In this document: positions 24,627 through 33,035 of the stretch, in pieces
Position numbering within the stretch: the first letter of the stretch is position 1
Layout of the letters: each line of letters starts with the position of its first letter
From: Tildeniella nuda ZEHNDER 1965/U140
GTDB taxonomy: Bacteria > Cyanobacteriota > Cyanobacteriia > Leptolyngbyales > Leptolyngbyaceae
Assembly (NCBI GenBank): GCA_019358895.1
Contig: JAHHIG010000011.1
Coordinates: 62,001-126,000, forward strand
Length of the DNA stretch: 64,000 bases
Direction: 5' to 3'
Position numbers and translations under genes: made by a program
Notes under the pieces: generated by a model
The model's database searches: none
What the model saw: only the letters and a program-made list of their open reading frames with translations
Told to the model about the DNA's origin: nothing

Positions 24627-27600
24627 CTAATGCCGTGATGGTTGCGGCATGAATTGCCCAATCGCTTGCTGATAAAAGATTTCAAGTGCGTCGATGCAAG
24701 CGGTATCGTCATACAGGTCAGCATGGCGATCGCGCATTTGTGCCACTACCTGCTGCCTCCAGGCTGGATCGTGTCCCAAGCGAACGGCGATTTTAACGTA
24801 CTCTGCCTCGGTTTGGGCGATCGTTTCGGTCATGCCCAGCGCGGTTAAAATGCCGTAAGAGTGACGACCCCGCATCAAGTCACCGGGACAGGTCACGATC
24901 GGCAGATCGCAAGCGATCGCTTCCAGAGTTGTATGCCCACCTGACCAGCTAACGCTATCCAAGAAAATGTCCGATCGCTGGTTTAAGTCCCAATAATCTG
25001 CCTGCACTTGAGGCGGCAACATGACGCAGTGTTGCTCACTGTCCAAACCAAAGTCAGCGAATGCTTGTTGCAGGCGCTGTTTGAATTGGTCTTGCACATA
25101 AACACTGGTGGGACGAGCGATAAACACAAATTGGGCTTGTGGAATTTGTTGGGCGATCGCCGCAAAAAGATAGTCATGCTGCGGCAATAGTTTGCACAAC
25201 AATTGGCAGGCTAAATACACCACAGCGTCCTCGCGTAGCCCAAAGTCAGCCCGTGTTTTGGTGGGTGCTGTGATGGCTGGCTTGGCATAGGAAATGCCAA
25301 TTTTGGGCAACCGAATTAAGGTTTCTGAGTAATGATTTTGAGCCGCTTCTGGCTCCATTAATGCGCTCGATAAAAAGTAGTCAACTGTTGGCAACCCAGA
25401 GGTGACTGGATGTGCCCAGGTGGTGCATTGAACGGGTGCCAATCGCAGACCTGCTAACTGAGTCATCAGTCCCTGCATACCAAGATCAAAGAAGACGAGA
25501 ATGTGTAATTTATTTGCAGTAATTTGTTCACAAATCGCCTCTAAGTGTGGAGGCATTTGATAGAAAGCATCACTATACTTACGGTATTCTTGTGTTAGTG
25601 AGTCATAGCAATCTCTCATGTTGTAGCTGTAAAGCTCAAATCTGGCAGAGTTATGATGACGCAGCCAGCCAATCATCAATTTGCCAACCGTGTGTTCCCA
25701 CATGCAGCCAGAAACATAGCCAATGCGAATTTTTTCACCTGCCTGGAGCGGCATTAATGACAATGGCTGGCTCCATTGGGGATAGTTCGCAGCCATAATC
25801 TTGCACACAAATTCCCCGTACTGTTTTTGCAGGTTCAGATCGTTATGTCCTTGATACGACAGTAAAAAGTTAGTACTCTGCCCAATGCCTTCCAGCGCGG
25901 TTTTGTACTGTTCGATCGTCACTAATTCTGTCTGCTTGACTAACGTATTGAGTGTCTGAGTATAACGCTGTCGATGCCATGAAATTGCTTCAGGCGTTTG
26001 ATAAATAAGGGGGAGTAACCGCTGATTTTCAAGCTTAAAGCCATAGTGATCGGGAAATAAATGGATGCCGTCCGTTGCTGCTTGAACTGCTTCTTTCAGC
26101 CTGCCTACATTATGCAGATCGAGTATTAAAGAAAGATAGAAATTTGGTTCTTGAGGAAAGTGGGTTATTCCCTGACGATCGACCTCGATCGCTGCATCTA
26201 GCTGGTCAAGCTTTCGATAACAGGTTGCTAAAGATTGGTAAACGCTAATATCTCTTTCGCTAGTGGCGATCGCCTGATAGTGTTCCAGCGCCGCCTGATA
26301 GTTTTGCTGTTGATAAAACCGATCGCCCAAAAAGAGTGCTGCTTGCGTGGGATCGTGTTTTAACGTATGAGCAAACGATACATTTTCCAGTGCCGCCACG
26401 TCTTGAGGCTTGTGTTGAAGCGCTGTTTGGTAGGCAGCGATCGCGTCATCAAACTGATGTTGTGCGAGTAGCGCATTGCCTAAATTGATGTAAGACCCAG
26501 CATGGTTAGATTTAGTGGCGATCGCCTGCTGGTAGTGCAGCGCTGCCTGGTGTGCATCGCCATGTTCAAGGATCAAGTTCCCCAGGTTGTTGTAGGCATC
26601 AGTCAAAGTGCTGTCCAGCGCGATCGCCTGCTGGTAAGCGTGTGCAGCCGCTATAATGTCGCCTATTTTTTCGAGCACTAACCCCAGGCTGTAGTGGTAG
26701 TCTGCGATCGCAGGGTTGAGCGCGATCGCCTGAGTGCTTGCCTTCAACGCCTCACCGTAGCGCCCCATCAGGTAATACGTCATCCCCAAGCCGTGCCAGC
26801 TCTCTGCTCGCTGGTCATCCTGCTGCAAAATTGCCACAAACATCTGCGCTGCTTCTGCCCACTGTCCCAACTGGCGTAGCCTCGAAGCGTCTGCTTGGAG
26901 TGCTTTGAGAGCATCGCTTGGATGCGGTGTAACGGTAACGGAGAGTCGCTGCATTGCCTGAATAAATCCAGGTTTGCTTGCTTTTTGCAACGTTGACCAG
27001 TCGTAGTGGTGGTTGGCTTGCACATCCCAGCTTAAAACTTGCAGCCCGTTCCAGAAGGTAGGATAGCCGTTGTCAGGCGTGGGCAAGTCGAGAATGAGCT
27101 GGCATTGCGGGTGAGCGGCGATAAAGTCCCAATTTGCTTGCTGAACGGGTGCCCAGTTGCTGTCGTCTACGATGATGAGGGCACGATCGGCAAGAAACGG
27201 TTTGACCAGCAGCAAGCCCATGAGCTGCGATCGATAATCGTGAGCACCATCGTAGAGATAGACACCAATGCGATCGCTGGTTTCAAGGGCGCGCAAATCA
27301 GCAAAAAATGACTCAAAATCTTGGTCACAGAAGAAAACCTGCTCTTCCAAGCCGAACGCTGCCAGGTTTTGCATCAGTTTCGACTGGTTTTCGTTGGCAA
27401 CATCGAATTCCGAGAAGTTGTCGATCGCGTATGCCATGCGATCGGGATGGTTGAGCAATGCCCCAGTCAGCGTTGCTCCCTGAAAACACCCAACTTCGCA
27501 GTAGACTTCACCTGGTTCCATACAGGCAACCGCAAAGTTTAACAGTTGCAGTACATTCCCAGTAGTCATGCCCTGAATCTGCTGAAGCACCGCCTGAAAG

Positions 27601-27683
27601 TGTTCTATCCTGGGCTGTACCGATTCGTTCCCCCAATGGTGATACAGGTTCGGTAACTGTTGCATAAACCGTTGATAGTCCAT
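24627..27683 (-). CDS. Methyltransferase-TPR-O-GlcNAc-transferase-like (SPINDLY type) fusion
   Basis: About 1018 residues from the ATG at 27683; an upstream ATG at 27767 adds 28 residues. Domains in order: a methyltransferase-24-like Rossmann domain (~45-230) with EVGCFQGATLTGALL and YLYDGAHDYRSQ, then IIVDDSN; about ten TPR units (~270-570; AWHGLGMTYYLMGRYGEALK, AYNNLGNLILEHGDAHQAAL); and a GT41-type catalytic region (~630-1010) with KIRIGYVSGCMWEHTVGKL and TPGDLMRGRHSYGILTALGM-like ending. GT41 enzymes add GlcNAc or fucose to Ser/Thr of proteins. The fusion suggests glycosylation of a methylated or sugar-modified surface protein; that is inference. It probably stands alone. Confidence 0.85.
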   Translation of the reverse strand: MDYQRFMQQLPNLYHHWGNESVQPRIEHFQAVLQQIQGMTTGNVLQLLNFAVACMEPGEVYCEVGCFQGATLTGALLNHPDRMAYAIDNFSEFDVANENQSKLMQNLAAFGLEEQVFFCDQDFESFFADLRALETSDRIGVYLYDGAHDYRSQLMGLLLVKPFLADRALIIVDDSNWAPVQQANWDFIAAHPQCQLILDLPTPDNGYPTFWNGLQVLSWDVQANHHYDWSTLQKASKPGFIQAMQRLSVTVTPHPSDALKALQADASRLRQLGQWAEAAQMFVAILQQDDQRAESWHGLGMTYYLMGRYGEALKASTQAIALNPAIADYHYSLGLVLEKIGDIIAAAHAYQQAIALDSTLTDAYNNLGNLILEHGDAHQAALHYQQAIATKSNHAGSYINLGNALLAQHQFDDAIAAYQTALQHKPQDVAALENVSFAHTLKHDPTQAALFLGDRFYQQQNYQAALEHYQAIATSERDISVYQSLATCYRKLDQLDAAIEVDRQGITHFPQEPNFYLSLILDLHNVGRLKEAVQAATDGIHLFPDHYGFKLENQRLLPLIYQTPEAISWHRQRYTQTLNTLVKQTELVTIEQYKTALEGIGQSTNFLLSYQGHNDLNLQKQYGEFVCKIMAANYPQWSQPLSLMPLQAGEKIRIGYVSGCMWEHTVGKLMIGWLRHHNSARFELYSYNMRDCYDSLTQEYRKYSDAFYQMPPHLEAICEQITANKLHILVFFDLGMQGLMTQLAGLRLAPVQCTTWAHPVTSGLPTVDYFLSSALMEPEAAQNHYSETLIRLPKIGISYAKPAITAPTKTRADFGLREDAVVYLACQLLCKLLPQHDYLFAAIAQQIPQAQFVFIARPTSVYVQDQFKQRLQQAFADFGLDSEQHCVMLPPQVQADYWDLNQRSDIFLDSVSWSGGHTTLEAIACDLPIVTCPGDLMRGRHSYGILTALGMTETIAQTEAEYVKIAVRLGHDPAWRQQVVAQMRDRHADLYDDTACIDALEIFYQQAIGQFMPQPSRH

Positions 27684-27861
27684 CGGCTCAGTCCTATTTG
27701 ACGTTGCTAGTGTGCCCGTTTTGCGGCGGTCTGCATCGGCTTCTGGCTCAGGCAAACGCGACAGCATAGCGGTAATGCTTTCCTAGATTCAGGTGCATAT
27801 CTAGAAAATTAGTTGCTTTCGCTGCGGCTATTGTTGCCATTTTTTAATGCACAAGGCAATA

Positions 27862-28003
27862 TATAGCGGTTCCCATTAGAGTGCGGTACAAGGGCTGAGG
27901 TTTTAAGGCAGAAGGCAGAGGGCAGAGGGCAGAAGTTCAAGAGCACGTCGGCTTTCCTTCTGCCTCTTTGCGACTGTATTTCACTGGATTAAGAACCGCT
28001 ATA
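27862..28003. mobile_element. Terminal-inverted-repeat element with internal short repeats
   Basis: Ends are TATAGCGGTTC (27862-27872) and GAACCGCTATA (27993-28003); the inverted repeats extend imperfectly to ~22 bp (CATTAGAGTG versus TTAATCCAGTG). TA at each tip fits a Tc1/IS630-type target. The interior contains GGCAGAAGGCAGAGGGCAG short repeats. No coding capacity. Confidence 0.5.
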
Positions 28004-28057
28004 GTAAGCCATGTTAACTTGTTGAACTTGCTCAAGGTTGCTCAGCTTTCTTAAACA

Positions 28058-28558
28058 ATGACCTACTCGATCGCGCAGCTCAACCAGATGCATCAGGCTG
28101 ACTTTGTGGCAGCGCTGGGAGATGTCTTTGAAGCGACCCCTGCGATCGCGCAGGAAGCCTGGGCACAACGTCCCTTTACAGACTTGACCGACTTGCAGCA
28201 GGCAATGAGTGATGTCGTCAATGTGATGACTGAGGCGGAACAGTTAGCACTCATTCAAGCGCATCCTGATTTGGGCAGTAAGGCAAAAATGGCAGATGCG
28301 TCTGTGCAAGAACAAGCGGGTGTCGGGCTGGATCGTCTGACTCCAGAAGAATACGATCGCTTTCATGCCATGAACCAGGCATACAAAGCGAAATTTGGCT
28401 TTCCTTTTATTGTGGCGGTCAAAAACCATACCAAAGCCAGCATCCTGGAAGCGTTCGATCGTCGCCTGCACAACACACCGTCAGCAGAAGTGAAACAAGC
28501 GTTAGCCGAGATTGGTCAGATTGCCAACTTTCGCCTCGCTGCGTTGGTTACATCCTGA
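28058..28558 (+). CDS. uraD: 2-oxo-4-hydroxy-4-carboxy-5-ureidoimidazoline decarboxylase
   Basis: 166 residues, the length of the single-domain enzyme. The family blocks are IAQEAWAQRPFTDLTDL, LIQAHPDLG with the catalytic His, MADASVQEQAG and FGFPFIVAVKNHTK. The enzyme decarboxylates OHCU, made from urate via 5-hydroxyisourate, to S-allantoin, so it places urate degradation in this organism. puuE, the next step (allantoin to allantoate), lies 1 kb downstream on the same strand, with a Uma2 gene on the other strand between. No uricase or hydroxyisourate hydrolase is seen in the window. Confidence 0.93.
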   Translation: MTYSIAQLNQMHQADFVAALGDVFEATPAIAQEAWAQRPFTDLTDLQQAMSDVVNVMTEAEQLALIQAHPDLGSKAKMADASVQEQAGVGLDRLTPEEYDRFHAMNQAYKAKFGFPFIVAVKNHTKASILEAFDRRLHNTPSAEVKQALAEIGQIANFRLAALVTS

Positions 28559-28620
28559 GAGCTGGTTAAAAATAACGGTACCTGTCTGAATCAGCGATCA
28601 GCGATCAGCTATCAGCTATC

Positions 28621-28665
28621 AGCCGTCAGCCATTAACGGTTGGCTACCGTTAATGGCTGACGGCT
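28621..28665. repeat. 20-bp perfect inverted repeat, convergent-gene hairpin
   Basis: AGCCGTCAGCCATTAACGGT (28621-28640) and its exact complement (28646-28665) around a 5-nt loop. It follows GATCAGCTATCAGC short repeats after uraD and lies between convergent genes. There is no T tract, so it is a cruciform-capable repeat that could also block transcription. Confidence 0.7.
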
Positions 28666-28681
28666 GACGGTTACTAATCGA

Positions 28682-28718
28682 CCAAAAGAAAAGACCCAGC
28701 AGCCCCCTGCCAGGTCTT
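28682..28718 (-). terminator. Rho-independent terminator of uma2 (28875)
   Basis: Minus strand: AAGACCTGGCAG and CTGCTGGGTCTT form a 12-bp stem (two G-U pairs) over a GGGG loop and are followed by TTCTTTT. It lies ~157 bp beyond the uma2 stop. Confidence 0.7.
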
Positions 28719-28874
28719 AGACCTGATGTACATGAAGTACCTGATCTAGGGTTCAAGATACCGTCTGGGCACGATCGCGCTCTTCCTGTAGTCAGGTGAT
28801 TTTGAACTCACCCTATTGGGCTAAGTAGGGGCTAAAGACTCTAGCCGTAGAAGCGTTCTGTGTTTGCTCTGAGA

Positions 28875-29417
28875 TCAGTCGAACTCTGGCGACCACAAAT
28901 CAAGCACTTGAACCTCCCAGCCCGGAAGCAGATCAGGCACGGTCAACGTGTCGCCATCATGCAGTGTTATCGGTGCTTCCGTCGATCGCCGCATCTCTAC
29001 CCACCGTTGCTCTGGATTGATGAGAATGCCAACGCGCGTACCTGCCTGCAAAAACGCATCAATTTTATCTCTTAGCTTTGTCAGGCTATCGCTAGGCGAC
29101 TTCACTTCCACCATTAAATCAGGAGCCAGCTCAGCAAAGCTGCGGGGACTTTTACGCAACCGCTCAGCTTGCACAAACGAGACATCAGGCGCACGGGTAT
29201 CAGAGTTTGGTAGGGTAAACCCGGCGCTAGAACCTGTAATCCGCCCTAAGCGGCGATCGTCCACCCAATTAAACATCTTGGCTGCCATTCTTGTCGCAAC
29301 CTCGTCGGACTCGTAGCCGGATGGACTCATGACAATAATTTCTCCATCGACTAACTCCAGACGATGGTCAGGGATTTGTTCTTGTAGTTTCTCCAGGTCT
29401 TTAACGGTGAGAGCCAT
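28875..29417 (-). CDS. Uma2 family endonuclease-like protein
   Basis: 180 residues. The PD-(D/E)xK core reads TRAPDVSFVQAERL and APDLMVEVKSPSDSLTKL, followed by DAFLQAGTRVGILINPEQR. The start region MALTVKDLEKLQEQIPDHRLELVDGE is typical of the family. This is a different branch from the Uma2 at 15778, as the two share little beyond the core. It sits alone between uraD and puuE on the opposite strand, which looks like an insertion into an old purine-catabolism pair. The biological function of the family is unknown. Confidence 0.85.
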   Translation of the reverse strand: MALTVKDLEKLQEQIPDHRLELVDGEIIVMSPSGYESDEVATRMAAKMFNWVDDRRLGRITGSSAGFTLPNSDTRAPDVSFVQAERLRKSPRSFAELAPDLMVEVKSPSDSLTKLRDKIDAFLQAGTRVGILINPEQRWVEMRRSTEAPITLHDGDTLTVPDLLPGWEVQVLDLWSPEFD

Positions 29418-29602
29418 AGTGCCTCTGGGAAAACGTGCGTTACTTCAATCTTGCCATTATCTTCACGACAGAAGAAGATAATCTGAATCGAATGTTGCTA
29501 AGGCTGGTTGCTGCAAGGCTTACAGCCTTTTAGCGATCGCGGCGATCGCCGTCAAAGCGTATTCACTGCACAGCAGTTGTTCATCTATTCTCAAAGAACT
29601 CC

Positions 29603-30508
29603 ATGCCAGAACACTATCCACGCGACATGGTGGGCTACGGTCGCCATACTCCCGACCCAAAATGGCACCAGCAGGCACGGGTTGCGGTGCAGTTTGTCAT
29701 CAACTACGAAGAAGGCGGCGAAACCTGCATTCTGCATGGTGATGATGCCTCGGAAACCTTTCTGTCGGAGATTGTAGGAGCGGTGCCGCTTCACGGTATT
29801 CGCCACATGAATATGGAGTCGTGCTACGAATACGGGAGTCGATCGGGCTTTTGGCGGCTGCACCGGATGTTCACGCAGCGCGGCATTCCCGTCACGGTCT
29901 ATGGGGTTGCAATGGCGCTGGAGCGAAACCCCGAAGCGGTTGCTGCGATGCTCGAAGCAGATTGGGAAATCGCCAGCCACGGCTATCGCTGGATTGACTA
30001 CAAGTACTTTGGCGAAGCTGCCGAACGGGAGCATTTACAGAAAGCGATCGCGCTTCACACCCAGGTAACGGGCGATCGTCCCCTCGGTTGGTATACGGGC
30101 AGAACCAGCCCTCACACGCGCCGTCTCGTTGTCGAAGACGGTAATTTTCTCTACGATGCCGACAGTTACGGCGATGATTTGCCCTATTGGGTGCACGACT
30201 ATGGCAAGCCCCATCTCGTTATTCCCTACACGCTGGACAACAATGATATGCGCTTTGCCAGCATCCAGGGCTTCAACTCTGGCGATCAGTTTTTTGCCTA
30301 CCTGCGCGATGCGTTTGATGTTCTTTATGCTGAAGGCGACGCGGCACCGAAGATGATGAGCGTCGGGCTACACTGTCGGCTGGTAGGTCGTCCGGGTCGC
30401 GCTGCCTCGTTAGCCAGGTTTTTGGATTATGTGCAGCAGCACGATCGCGTCTGGCTTTGTCGTCGGATCGACATTGCCCGCCATTGGCATGAGCACCACA
30501 AACCCTGA
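29603..30508 (+). CDS. puuE: Allantoinase PuuE (polysaccharide-deacetylase fold)
   Basis: 301 residues, the usual length. VAVQFVINYEEGGETCILHGD, then YEYGSRSGFWRLHRMF, GYRWIDY (with SHGYRWID matching the metal-site SHG) and GWYTGRTSPHTRRLVVE are the family sequence. The fold is that of NodB deacetylases but the substrate is allantoin, which is opened to allantoate without a second metal. Together with uraD it builds a urate-to-allantoate route. The last helices end WLCRRIDIARHWHEHHKP, as in homologues. It is not adjacent to any visible allantoate hydrolase. Confidence 0.93.
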   Translation: MPEHYPRDMVGYGRHTPDPKWHQQARVAVQFVINYEEGGETCILHGDDASETFLSEIVGAVPLHGIRHMNMESCYEYGSRSGFWRLHRMFTQRGIPVTVYGVAMALERNPEAVAAMLEADWEIASHGYRWIDYKYFGEAAEREHLQKAIALHTQVTGDRPLGWYTGRTSPHTRRLVVEDGNFLYDADSYGDDLPYWVHDYGKPHLVIPYTLDNNDMRFASIQGFNSGDQFFAYLRDAFDVLYAEGDAAPKMMSVGLHCRLVGRPGRAASLARFLDYVQQHDRVWLCRRIDIARHWHEHHKP

Positions 30509-30580
30509 AGAAAGGTGAATTATTTGAGCGCTTTTGAGCTTAGATAGTCTGAGCACTATTTTTTAACGGATCTATTTGTG

Positions 30581-31195
30581 ATGAAGTTTAAGTACGGTTC
30601 AGCGTTGATGGCAGCCCTGGTAATCTCGTTTGCGACGGTGCTACCAGCGTTAGCAGCCACAGGAACGATTCAGGGATCTGGTCGTGTGAATATACGAGCA
30701 ACGCCTTCCACAAGTGCTCCTGTGCGGCACTATGGGTTAGGCGGCGATCGGGTCACTATTCTCAACCAAACCAATGCACCAGACGGCTACCGCTGGTACT
30801 TTGTCGAGTTTCCCAATTCTGGTGCGCGTGGCTGGATTCGGGGCGACTTACTGCGCGTGGGTGGCACCCCTGGTGGCACGTCTACCCAGCGAGTCTCGTT
30901 TGCACCGGGCACCTCCGCCTCAACGGTCGGGGGCAGGGTGCAAGGCGCGCAGTCCCGTGACTATCTGCTGAATGCTAGAGCTGGTCAAACGCTCAGCATC
31001 AGCACGGTCGGCACCAGCTCCTTTTTACAGTTGCAGGTGTTTGCCCCTAACGGCAGCAACCTCTACACAGGCGGCAGAAACTGGTCGAGCGTCTTGCGCC
31101 AAAGTGGAGACTATCGGGTGCGTGCGCGGTTGGTGCCTGAGGAGCAGAAGCCGGGTGCGGCGGCAGAATATAGCCTTACGATCGGTGTGCGTTAG
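30581..31195 (+). CDS. Secreted SH3-domain protein
   Basis: 204 residues from the ATG at 30581 (a GTG one codon earlier is also possible). A signal peptide (MKFKYGSALMAALVISFATVLPALA) points to export. A bacterial SH3 domain follows (residues ~30-95: GRVNIRATPSTSAPVRHYG, RWYFVEFPNSGARGWIRGDLL), then a C-terminal domain (~110-205) similar to pre-peptidase/PPC-like domains (GRVQGAQSRDYLLNARAGQTLSIS, SNLYTGGRNWSSVLRQSGDYRV). SH3 domains of this kind often bind peptidoglycan. The likely place is the periplasm or cell wall; its partner is unknown. Confidence 0.8.
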   Translation: MKFKYGSALMAALVISFATVLPALAATGTIQGSGRVNIRATPSTSAPVRHYGLGGDRVTILNQTNAPDGYRWYFVEFPNSGARGWIRGDLLRVGGTPGGTSTQRVSFAPGTSASTVGGRVQGAQSRDYLLNARAGQTLSISTVGTSSFLQLQVFAPNGSNLYTGGRNWSSVLRQSGDYRVRARLVPEEQKPGAAAEYSLTIGVR

Positions 31196-31570
31196 TAGTA
31201 GGGAGGGCGCTATAGCCCCTCTAAGGAATTTTTCCTTGAAAGACTGACTGTAGGATGGGTTAGCGACAGCGTAACCCATGCTGCTTAAGGGATTGATGCG
31301 TTGCAGCTTCGCCTAACACAGCCTACGTCTCTGTGCTTCATTTGAGTAAACACCTCTACAGGTGCCCAGTCAGGTACACAAGTAGAAGATACAGTTCTGT
31401 AAAGTGTTCATAAAGTTTCTGTAAAAAGGAAAACTCGTAACCCACTGATAACCTGGTCGTAACCCATCTGTTATTAACGATCCAGTAGTGTAAATTCTTG
31501 GCTGGAATGGCGCAGGCAGGGACAACTTGTCTAGAAGGCGTTTACAGCTACCAAGAATACTTGAGGATTT
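31196..31570. other. Intergenic with common repeat and operator-like repeats
   Basis: Holds TAGGATGGGTTAGCGACAGCG (near 31252) of the dispersed cyanobacterial TAGGNTGGGTTAG type, then two triplets of direct heptamers (next entry) upstream of the metallophosphoesterase. No gene. Confidence 0.4.
31397..31475 (+). promoter_or_regulatory. Two triplets of direct heptamers at 11-bp spacing (PhoB/OmpR-family operator-like)
   Basis: CTGTAAA at 31397, TCATAAA at 31408 and CTGTAAA at 31419, exactly 11 bp apart; then CGTAACC at 31436, GATAACC at 31447 and CGTAACC at 31458, again 11 bp apart. Direct 7-8-bp repeats at 11-bp spacing are the layout of PhoB/SphR (Pho box) and other OmpR-family sites. The cyanobacterial Pho-box consensus PyTTAAPyPy(T/A) fits only partly. 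They lie ~100-170 bp upstream of a secreted phosphoesterase gene. Confidence 0.5.
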
Positions 31571-32716
31571 ATGATGACAAGGCTTGGCTACTTGGGGTTT
31601 CAACGCGTCACCACTGCGCGGTTGCTACGTAAAGTATGTTTACTGGCGCTGACTGTACCTTTCCTGACCAGTGCTGCGATCGGCTTAGCGACTGCCAGCG
31701 AACGAGAGAACGAAAAAGAGAATAGCAACCGTTCCTACGCGATCGGACTTTGGGGCGATCTACCTTACTCAGACACGCAGGCACAAACCGGGGTACCGAA
31801 CCTCATCGCCGACATGAACGCGCAAAGCCTGTCCTTCACAGTTCACAATGGCGACTTGAAGGCGGGCAACGCCACCGCTGGCTCGGTCACACCGACGACC
31901 TGTAGCGACGACCTCTACACGCAATCACTCGGCTACTTTAACGCTCTGAAGGCACCTGCAATCTTTACACCGGGCGATAACGATTGGACAGACTGCGATC
32001 GTCCCGCAAACGGTGGCTTTAACTCACTCGAACGCCTTAACTACGAGCGGCAGATCTTTTTCAGCACGCCCTACTCGCTCGGCAAGCGCCGCCTCAAACA
32101 AGAAGTCCAGGCGGCTCCATATGTTGAAAACCGCCGCTGGACGATCGGCAGAGTCACCTATGCGACCCTCAATGTCCAGGGTTCGTGCAACAACCTGTGT
32201 GATATTGCACCTGACCAAGAGGAGTACGCAGCGCGAAACGCAGCCAATATTGCCTGGTTGCAAGAGACTTTTAAGGTCGCCAAGGCGCGCAACTCGGTAG
32301 CGGTGATGTTGATCGCTCAAGCCAATCCAGGGTGGGATAATAGCGACCCTACTAGAGCACCGACGCGTGATCCGAGAACGCTCGTGGAAAATGGTAAGGA
32401 TGCGAACGGTGTCCCCTTTCCTGATGGCTTCAAGGACTATTTAGTTGCCTTGCGCGAAGAAGTCATCGCGTTCCGCAAGCCAGTTGCCTACGTGCATGGC
32501 GATTCGCACTACTACCGCCTTGATAAGCCCTTGCAGGATGCTCAAGGCAGACGGCTTGAGAACTTCACTCGCGTTGAGACCTTTGGCAACAGTGCGGCAA
32601 ATGGTAACAATGACGTGCAGTGGCTTAAGGTGACGGTCAACCCTCGTAGCCGAGAGGTGTTTTCCTATCAGCCGCAAATCGTTCCTAGCAATCGAGTCGC
32701 GGTTCCGGCTCCGTAA
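31571..32716 (+). CDS. Secreted calcineurin-like metallophosphoesterase
   Basis: 381 residues with an N-terminal hydrophobic segment (LLRKVCLLALTVPFLTSAAIGLA) acting as signal or anchor. The metallophosphoesterase motifs appear in order: GLWGDLPYS (GD), SFTVHNGDLKAG (NGD), IFTPGDNDWTDC (GDND, His replaced by Asp) and AYVHGDSHYYR (GDSH). Two Cys pairs suggest disulfides, consistent with export. It probably releases phosphate from an organic ester. An ATG at 31571 and one at 31574 are both possible. Operator-like repeats upstream hint at phosphate-responsive control. Confidence 0.85.
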   Translation: MMTRLGYLGFQRVTTARLLRKVCLLALTVPFLTSAAIGLATASERENEKENSNRSYAIGLWGDLPYSDTQAQTGVPNLIADMNAQSLSFTVHNGDLKAGNATAGSVTPTTCSDDLYTQSLGYFNALKAPAIFTPGDNDWTDCDRPANGGFNSLERLNYERQIFFSTPYSLGKRRLKQEVQAAPYVENRRWTIGRVTYATLNVQGSCNNLCDIAPDQEEYAARNAANIAWLQETFKVAKARNSVAVMLIAQANPGWDNSDPTRAPTRDPRTLVENGKDANGVPFPDGFKDYLVALREEVIAFRKPVAYVHGDSHYYRLDKPLQDAQGRRLENFTRVETFGNSAANGNNDVQWLKVTVNPRSREVFSYQPQIVPSNRVAVPAP

Positions 32717-32717
32717 C

Positions 32718-32872
32718 ACCAAATCCAAAAATAGGTGCTACAGATCAATCGAGTCGCCCTCACCGTAAATCCCTCTCCCCAAGGGCGAGGGGCTTTGAAT
32801 TTAGCCCTTCTCCCTGGGAAGAAGGGTTGGGATGAGGGCAAAGAATCTGTAACGTTTGTCATTTGATTTGGT
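32718..32872. mobile_element. Palindromic element with ACCAAATC ends
   Basis: ACCAAATC at 32718-32725 and GATTTGGT at 32865-32872 enclose TACAGAT/ATCTGTA inner arms and the core GCCCTCACC ... GGGATGAGGGC with its two hairpins (CCCTCTCCCC/GCGAGGGG, CCCTTCTCCC/GGGAAGAAGGG). The core matches that of the 1311 and 24328 elements but the ends differ. The rest of this gap (to 33035) has nothing recognised. Confidence 0.5.
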
Positions 32873-33035
32873 ATAACATCACACTCTAATCAGCGATGTT
32901 TGGCAATGGCTCCTCCTGTGTCTCTTGAGGCGCGGGAGGAGTGTTTCAAGGCGATCGCTAATAAGCGTGGGGGACAACAAGAACCCCAATGGTACGTTTG
33001 GGCATGTGTTTTGGGTCTTCGAGTAAAGGCTTCGA

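Noticed and set aside
28741-28850. A tRNA-like GGGTTCAAG motif
   Set aside because: No clover-leaf stems could be matched around it.
32013-32320. Open frames on both strands inside the metallophosphoesterase
   Set aside because: Overlap a well-supported gene in other frames.
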